Assembly: GCA_027422505.1 (NCBI GenBank) | Contig: JAPQWV010000017.1 | Location: forward strand, 18,849,501 to 18,913,500 | From: Craterostigma plantagineum | Taxonomy: Eukaryota; Streptophyta; Magnoliopsida; Lamiales; Linderniaceae | Direction: 5' to 3' | Length of the DNA stretch: 64,000 nucleotides | Part shown: piece after piece, positions 57,493 to 64,000 of the stretch | How positions within the stretch are numbered: the stretch's first letter is position 1 | Layout: every line of letters starts with the position of its first letter | The notes under the pieces: generated by a model | Told to the model about the DNA's origin: nothing | Seen by the model: only the letters and a program-made list of their open reading frames with translations | Databases searched by the model: none | Translations under genes and position numbers: made by a program

Positions 57493-59776
57493 TGTAATAC
57501 CCGCAAAAAATTTGAAGCGGGATTATGATAGGAAAATTTCAAGATAATTTAGCGAAGAAAATATTAGGAATAAAATCCATAAGGAAGATTTATGGACAAA
57601 AATTCGGATGAAACTAAAATAATAAAATACTCCGGAAAATATATGAACGAGCCTTATTTAATAACTAATCCAAGTAAGTAATAAATATTTTTGGGCTTGG
57701 GTAAAAATATGGCCCAAATATTTGTTAAAGAATTACATTAGAAACATAAGCCCAAATCAAATATTTAAGTGGAATACACGCTAATATGAAAACAATGATA
57801 TGAGAATTAACCTAATCGAATGGGCTAGACTTAGCACACAAATAAGGCCCAAAGTATTCAAGTAAGATAAGGCTTAACCACGTTACTTAGGAGGTGGGGA
57901 GAGGTGGGGAAATGGGATTCACCACCTTGTCTATCACACGTGTTTCTAAGAGATATAATACATATCTATCTAGTATTCAGTAGAAAGAAAACCCTTGGAA
58001 GATGAGGATGATAAAGGGAAGGAGAATCATTTTAAGCAAATAACAGAAAGAAAATTTCGGCAATACAAGCTTTAGCAATTCTGTTTCAAGGGTGAGTTAG
58101 GTAAACTATTCTTTCTATTACGGATATTATATGTATGAATATATTAAAGTCATGTCATACCTTATATGATTATAATTATGTTCTAGGAAGGATTTGAAAT
58201 AACTTAAGTGAGTTTAGTTTATATGTGTTACTACTTTACGTGCTCATATTAATTAGTTGGAGTATCAGTGATATTAAACGTGGTTAAGACATTAGATTAT
58301 GGAGGTCACGGTTTATTTCACCACTGATTTCAAGTCTGTCCATGCAATTCTAGATTTTTGAAATATTGTTAGAATGGACTTTAGGAAGTTTCGTCATCTT
58401 CATGTTAGGAATAAATTTCAGATTCATAGAAATGGTCATATTAAGTATTATTTAGTGAGTTGCCTTTAATACCCAAGCTATCTTTCGACTATATGTACTT
58501 TCGATAGGAACTAGTTTAATTAGGTGATACTAGGAAGTTTTCCGTGTTTGAAATATTGGAAGGGTTTGAATTTAGATGTACTACTTTCAGGGAATTGAAG
58601 TTTTGGCATCCTCTAAATTATTCAAAGTTTTCGGCATTTTAGGGTATTTGGTATTTCTAGGGTTTTCAATATCTAAGGTTTGACAAATTCTAGATTTACG
58701 TAACTTAGCAACTGATGTGATAATATTTTTACGCTCAGAGGTTCGACCAGTTAAGGAATTTACCAGATTTCTTGACTGACATTGTCTGGAGGACAGGTAG
58801 GTGAATTATTCATCTACAATGCGTAAATACATATCTGATCTTATGTGCTTCTATGTGATTAAATGATTTACGTGATTTACGTGTTATACATATTTTATGT
58901 ACGTTTCATGTGGATCATGTAATATACGTTATCGTGTTTATATGCATGACATATGCACATCATATCACAGGGGTGAGATATTTACACTGTATTGCGACGG
59001 TTGATTTGAAATATTGTCGAGCGGGGTAGAATGAGATGTTTGTGATTTTGTTGTTGACTCGTGGAGGAGTCGAGGTCGGTACTCGTATGACACTTGACGG
59101 CAGACAGGCGTGATCGATCTGTCTACTCGGGCGTGAACGTCCCGAGGTGCAAAACCGTCGTGATTTTATTTTAGCGGAGGGAGCGATCTGACAGGGCAGT
59201 TGCGTGAACGTCAAAACGCTGTCGGCGTAGGCTACCGCTTACGGAAGAGCGACCTAGCAGGGCAGTTGCGTGAACGTCAAAACGCTGCTAGTGTAAGCTT
59301 CCGTTATGTTATAGGCGCGCGAGGTGTCGAGTCTGACCTAGGCCCTGTGTTGTGTGATTTGAGATAGGATTGTGGAAAAAGAAAGAGTGAATATTGCATG
59401 TGAGATATTGGGATCGGGAATGAGCGTTCACGTGCATCATGCATTTTTATTCACCTACTGGGCAAATCGCTCAGTGTTTACGTGTTGTAAGTACCGAGTC
59501 TGACGCTGACGCGCATCAAGACTGAGGCGGCTGGTGGCGGTGCTCCACGAACTTTTGAGGGCGGGGCCGTACATGGATGAAGACCTGTGGAGCGACTTTA
59601 GGGTTTTTGTTCTTTTGGCGTTTTGGGGCTACGACCTTTGTATAGGTTAATAGAGTAAACGATATTTTGTTGTAATATATTATAATTTAGGAATAAATTT
59701 TTGTTAGACGGGCCTTCCGCGGCTTACGTTGCGGAAATCAGCCACTAACCTTAATTAGAAAACGATGGTCGTTACA
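57493..59776 (+). mobile_element. Solo LTR, 2.3 kb
   Basis: It starts TGTAATACCC and ends GGTCGTTACA, so both TG...CA ends and an imperfect terminal inverted pair (TGTAA/TTACA) are present. It is flanked by a perfect 5-bp duplication GTGAC (57488-57492 and 59777-59781). No primer site, polypurine tract or polyprotein lies inside. The usual origin is recombination between the two LTRs of a full element, probably Ty3/gypsy given the length and ends. Orientation is assumed from the TGTAATACCC end. Confidence 0.87.
59180..59305 (+). repeat. ~65-bp tandem duplication in the solo LTR
   Basis: The phrase CAGGGCAGTTGCGTGAACGT followed by CAAAACGCTG occurs twice, about 66 bp apart, with related flanks. 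Confidence 0.85.
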
Positions 59777-60312
59777 GTGACCGTCTGCGAGAGATAGAGC
59801 CGTGACTTGAAACAAATGAAGGGTTTGTTTTATTGATTTATTTGCTTTTTATGGGTTAAAACAAATAAATAATTTGGGTCTAATATTTTATTTGGGCCCT
59901 AATAGTTTATATGGGCTTAAGTATATATATAATATATTATATTATTTAAATATATATTATATTAAACGATATCATTAATTTTCCGAATCGAATACAGACA
60001 TATTCTTATTCGTATTCGAAATTATTCGAATCAGAAAAAGTATTCGAATCTCGAATCGAACCGAAAATATTCAGTTCATTTGCAACCCTAGTTGATAAAG
60101 GTAGCTTAGTCAAGGATGTTTTAGCCATTTACAATAACCGCGCTCGAAAGTGTCCTTATCGTTGTCTGGTTATTGCTTAAACCCGACCCGGCCCGGCCCA
60201 AACTGAAGCCCATTAAATAACGAGGATCGTACTAGCTAATTGAGTAGCCTCACACTTTTGTATTTGTTTTTCCAACCTCGCTTCGCAACTTCGTCACTGC
60301 CAGGAAGCACTG

Positions 60313-61038
60313 ATGTCGAAGTCGAAGGTTCCTCTGATTTCGGAAACTAAAGTTTGTTTACCTAATGGAGGTATCGCATTGGAATGCTACTTAATTTTTG
60401 TTTTCCAGTATATGCCTTCTGTTCTTATGGATATGCGGATCTTCCTTCGTAAAATTGGGAGTTTCTCGATGAGTAGTTTCACTTGCTGATCGTTTCTGTG
60501 TGTTGCGACTGCTGAGAGGAGTTGATTGGAGAAGTTGTATGCCAATTGCATTTGTGCATCTTATCTTGTTGGGGTTTTATTGTTCTGTTTCTCGGTGTAA
60601 TTAACTTATAGGATCGGGCGAGTTGATATTCAATTTTATCCTCTAAGCCGAGCGATGGTTGCGAATTTTTTTTGCATTTCTTTCACTTCACCCATTGTGT
60701 TACGGCAGTGAAATTTTGAGCCGCTTGAAAAAGTCAGGTAGTCCTGTGTATGGGGGTTTATATGGGTTCTATAACTTCGTAACAAAGTTTGTTTCTTTCA
60801 ATTTCTGTTTTCCACTTAGCTACGATTACTTCTCTCGTTTTTTTTTTTTTAATTTCTGTTTGTGAAGATAAAGTTGCGAAAGCAGTTAAGGCATGCCCAC
60901 AAACTGCTGTGAGGCGTAAGCTTGCGGACATAAGCAACTTGCCTCAGAACTCTAGGCCTTTCATTCAAGGTGAGAAACCACAGTGTAATCCAACGACTGC
61001 TAAAGAGCATATCGAACAGCTTCAAAAGGTAGTTTGTT

Positions 61039-61089
<51 letters not shown>

Positions 61090-62812
61090 TTAGTGGTTGA
61101 GAGCTGTGAACCTTAGTTTCTGTGTACTAAATCTTTTGGGCTTTGGATTTTGACTGAATACAGGAAAACATTGATCTGGTGAAGATGCTGGCGCAGAGAA
61201 AGTATCCTTTCTTTTGGATTGTTAATCATTGATGCAATAGTTCGTTATCCGTCATTTAAAATTCTTTGATTCTTTACCAATGTTTTCTTCTAGCAAAATT
61301 ATTGAGCAGAGTGGACTTCAGTTGGAGAAAATGAAAGTGAATCTACTTAAAGTTCAGGAACAGAATCGACAACTTGCTCTGGCAAATACCCAAATCCTTA
61401 CGGTCAGTTTCTTGTTACTTCTTTTATCTCAACATTACATAAATTTCCGTCATTAGACTAGACTTCACAGTTATGTTATCCTTTTCTTTTTCAGGACTTA
61501 AATTCTGGAAAAGATAAGGTATGTGCACTAAAGCTTGATTGGAAATTTCTCTTATTTTTTATTTCTCTGTCTAAACTTTTAGAGTACTTTTACCTACTGT
61601 TGGTTTAGCTTGTATATTTTTTTTTTGTTCCAGTTAAAAACACTACAACATGAGCTGGGATGCAAAAATATTCTGCTCAATTTAAGAAAGTTGGAGCCCA
61701 AGGTATGTGTCTCTATGAGACTAAATTCGCATACCAAAAATCACTGTTGTCACTGACTTCTTGCGTCGTTGTTAAAGTCATCCCTCAGCGACATTGATGT
61801 CAATGTGGGAACTAAAATATGTCTTGCCCTCGAAACCTGTGATTAGTTTGTTTGACGGAAGTCTTCATAGATTGTTATTTAATATAGTCTCTTTCACTCA
61901 GGAAAAAGTCGAAACAACAAATAATCTAGGTGCAGATGCTGAGGTATGATCCAAAATGCAATTTCTTGTTTTCTTTTTTCTCTTTCTATTGTTCTAGCAT
62001 ACATTTCCCCTGCACAGCTTTACATTCTTTTGCTCCATACATCATCACCTCCATGCGCGAGTATTGCCACGATATATTTCGAACTTGTCTCTGGTCTTTC
62101 GATTCTCATTGTATTTGTTACCTATTTCTTTAAAATGCTCAAATTACTTCTGGCTTTTTTGACCTTCTAAAGATCAAGCCGACCAATACTCTTGGAGAAG
62201 GTGAACCCACAGAAGAATGTAAAGAAGTTGAAAAGCCCTGTACTACAAAAAGGAAAATCCGTCAACATGGTGAGTAACTCAACGCTATGATTATCTTGCA
62301 TTATCCTACTTAAATTAGCAGTGCTGAGTAGTAGTTCATTGGTTTATAGGTTTGGATTCGTCCCAAAGGTTTCAACTTGAGGAGAACCCCACAAGCAAGA
62401 GGTGCTTGTGTGTGTTTCTTCAAACTGTCCCTGTTATCTTTGTTTATTGTGATATAATACTTACTTTTTTGGCACTTGGAAATACTCGAATTGCAGGCCA
62501 TTGACAAGGAGGCGGTCTGCTATGTTTAAAGCAGCAGCAGAATCAGAAGGGTCCGAGGAATCTCATGTGCCAAATGACCCAAAACCTTCTCAACGTCCAT
62601 CGCCTGATAATCCAATACCTGAAGATACACCATCTACTTCAAATGCCTCTATAGAAATAGAAACCGAAGGAAGCAAACGCAGTTCCTCTGTGGATTGCGA
62701 ATCTCAAGGATCGCGAAGATTGTCTGCATTCAGACCATCACGCATGGCAGTGATGAAGGTTCAGTCCTACAAAGAGATTCCTCTAAATACCAAAATGCGT
62801 AGACCCGAGTGA
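60313..62812 (+). CDS. SGO1: Shugoshin (SGO), protector of centromeric cohesion
   Basis: Ten exons (60313-60370, 60868-61028, 61164-61201, 61294-61402, 61495-61518, 61634-61702, 61902-61943, 62173-62269, 62350-62401, 62497-62812), all GT-AG with matching phases, give 321 residues. After a short N-terminus and RRKLADISNLPQNSRP comes a coiled coil of about residues 60-145 (EHIEQLQKENIDLVKMLAQR, NKIIEQSGLQLEKMKVNLLK), the dimerisation and PP2A-binding part. A variable acidic/Ser-rich middle follows, then the basic C-terminal shugoshin motif SRMAVMKVQSYKEIPLNTKM at about residues 297-316, which contacts centromeric chromatin. By family knowledge it recruits PP2A to keep REC8 cohesin uncleaved at meiosis I. 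Whether it is SGO1 or SGO2 is not certain; it is shorter than either Arabidopsis protein. Confidence 0.88.
61040..61087. repeat. (TA)n microsatellite in a shugoshin intron
   Basis: About 24 TA units lie in intron 2, only ~12 bp after the exon 2 donor. Confidence 0.95.
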
Positions 62813-63470
62813 AAATTTACCTTGTTTTGGGCCTGTTATATCGTATTGCCCCGTAAGTAGTTCTATCATATTGACCAATTTTTAGTTGAACTGATGTTGA
62901 TATGCTATTTCTCGTGAGGTGATTTACTTGAAATCATCTGTAATATCTGAATTCTGAACAAAGACCATGTTTTTCTGTAGCTGAGTCCTTGAAGAAGATT
63001 GACATTTTGGAACATAACATTCTTTTCTGTGCGGCTGTCCTCATATCATCTATTTTCTGTGCTAGCCCTTTCATTAGTTGTGCATTCAGCATTTTTGTAT
63101 GTACCATTGGCTCATTGTTTATAAATTAGAACGCTTCTCATTGCAATGCAACTTCATTTACCAGCTTAAGAGGATGGTACACTCTGCATTAGTACTCGTA
63201 CATCATTGTCTAGCAGCAAAAAGATTTTTTGTTGGTTTGATTGGCTAAGTTAGAAAATGATTTATTTAGGCTTGTATCTTAGAATAATTTATTGGGATTA
63301 TGACCAAGTTTCTCATATTAAATTCGTTGCAATCTGTGTATCTCTTATGTTGAGATTATTAAAAGAAGTGGATTGTCCCGCATCGAATAAAATAAAAGGT
63401 CTTCAAACCTCAAAAGGTTTTTTCCATCTTATTACAAATTGGTTTTATTAAGGGTCCCTAAATTTCTCAT
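62813..63470. other. 3' flank of shugoshin and intergenic DNA
   Basis: Probable 3' UTR to about 63150, then AT-rich DNA. GATTGTCCCGCATCGAATAA near 63373 resembles the start of small LTR (TRIM-like) elements, but no partner end is identifiable. Confidence 0.4.
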
Positions 63471-63601
63471 ATCATAGTAGGTAAATAAATGTTTTGCAAT
63501 TAAAGGGTATATCATACGCAAGTCATATATATGCAAGCATAGTAGGTAAATAAATGTTTTACATTTGAAAGGGTATCACACACAAGTCATATATATGCCA
63601 G
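63471..63601. repeat. ~67-bp tandem duplication
   Basis: GTAGGTAAATAAATGTTTT and CAAGTCATATATATGC occur twice in the same order, at about 63476/63543 and 63519/63584. Confidence 0.85.
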
Positions 63602-63604
63602 CCA

Positions 63605-64000
63605 AGGTTCTGAAACCGGGTTTTTGAACCGGACCGAAAATTTTAGTAGTTTAAGGTTTAGTGGTTTAACCGCTATAGAACCGGAATCAAACCGGAGTAA
63701 AACCGGTATCTTAAATATGATAAATATACATTTTATATATGAATCAATCAATAATATGAAAAATATACATGTTTTAATGAACTTTTTTTCAAACTATAAT
63801 TGTATAAATCAAGAGGTAAAATTAAATAAAAGTAAATTGCCGTGGGTTGTTATAAATTAATCGTATGTCAAGTATTAAATCTATGAGTTGGGGTCAAATT
63901 TGAATAAAAATAAAATAGTGAGCTAATAGGTTAATTATAAAATATTAAAATTAGGGTGTTGGGTGGATTCGAACCCAAGCCTATTAAGTTAAATACTCAT
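63605..64000. mobile_element. Partial DNA transposon running out of the window
   Basis: It begins with an AACCGG-rich segment (GAAACCGGG, GAACCGGACCG, AAACCGGAGTAAAACCGG) typical of subterminal repeats of hAT-like elements. The right end is cut by the window edge. The last 40 bases contain, on the minus strand, GGGTTCGAATCC, a Pol III B-box-like sequence similar to that in the MITE at 798-1088. Family and limits uncertain. Confidence 0.4.

Larger units (their letters stand above)
56954..60090. mobile_element. hAT-like element interrupted by a solo LTR
   Basis: Ends TAGGGTTGCAAACGAACCGAA and (reverse complement) TAGGGTTGCAAATGAACTGAA are flanked by GTTGAGAA (56946-56953) and GTTGATAA (60091-60098), 7 of 8 matching. 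Subterminal sequence is rich in ATTCGAAT/CGAATC words on both sides. Without the nested LTR the element would be about 850 bp, non-coding. Confidence 0.85.

Overview
This is a nuclear genomic window from a flowering plant, most likely a eudicot. The evidence is spliced GT-AG genes, plant-specific families (a PLS-class PPR protein, plant shugoshin, plant mobile domain, CACTA TNP2), very AT-rich intergenic DNA, and a dense set of plant transposons with recognisable target-site duplications (TSDs). A more exact placement, perhaps an asterid, would be a guess.

Host genes I can support, left to right: a small atypical HLH regulator (minus, 5233-5535); a three-finger C2H2 protein (plus, 17357-19021, one intron); an intronless E-type PPR protein resembling Arabidopsis At5g39350 (plus, 19620-21659); a RING protein with a hydrophobic C-terminus (minus, 32438-33250); a WDR44-like WD40 protein (minus, 35928-38390, five exons, 611 aa); ribophorin I/OST1 of the oligosaccharyltransferase (plus, 50693-53646, eight exons, 464 aa); a short Gag1-like clamp/DUF4050 protein (minus, 54289-54793, with a spliced 5' UTR); and shugoshin (plus, 60313-62812, ten exons, 321 aa). 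I assembled the multi-exon genes by hand; frames close across every junction reported. The genes have unrelated housekeeping or regulatory roles (RNA metabolism, ubiquitination, N-glycosylation, meiotic cohesion) and do not form a pathway.

The rest is mostly mobile DNA, much of it delimitable to the base: a 6.8-kb CACTA element (8040-14818, TSD TAT) encoding a TNP2-type transposase and a spliced Ulp1-like cysteine protease; an 8.5-kb LTR element without gag-pol (22507-31035, TSD CAATC) filled with tandem repeats; a 3.1-kb Mutator-like element (47406-50487, 9-bp TSD AATTAAGAA) whose only gene is a decayed plant mobile domain gene; a 2.3-kb solo LTR (57493-59776, TSD GTGAC) nested in a hAT-like element (56954-60090); four further hAT, Harbinger and Stowaway non-autonomous elements with TSDs; a tRNA-derived SINE (43045-43224); a foldback element; and five or six small Helitrons, three of them lined up directly upstream of the C2H2 gene.

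The features most worth a second look are the two transposons that carry non-transposase genes (plant mobile domain in a MULE, Ulp1 protease in a CACTA), the perfect 49-bp-arm palindrome at 1168-1266, the repeat architecture inside the gag-less LTR element, and the mini-Helitron cluster.
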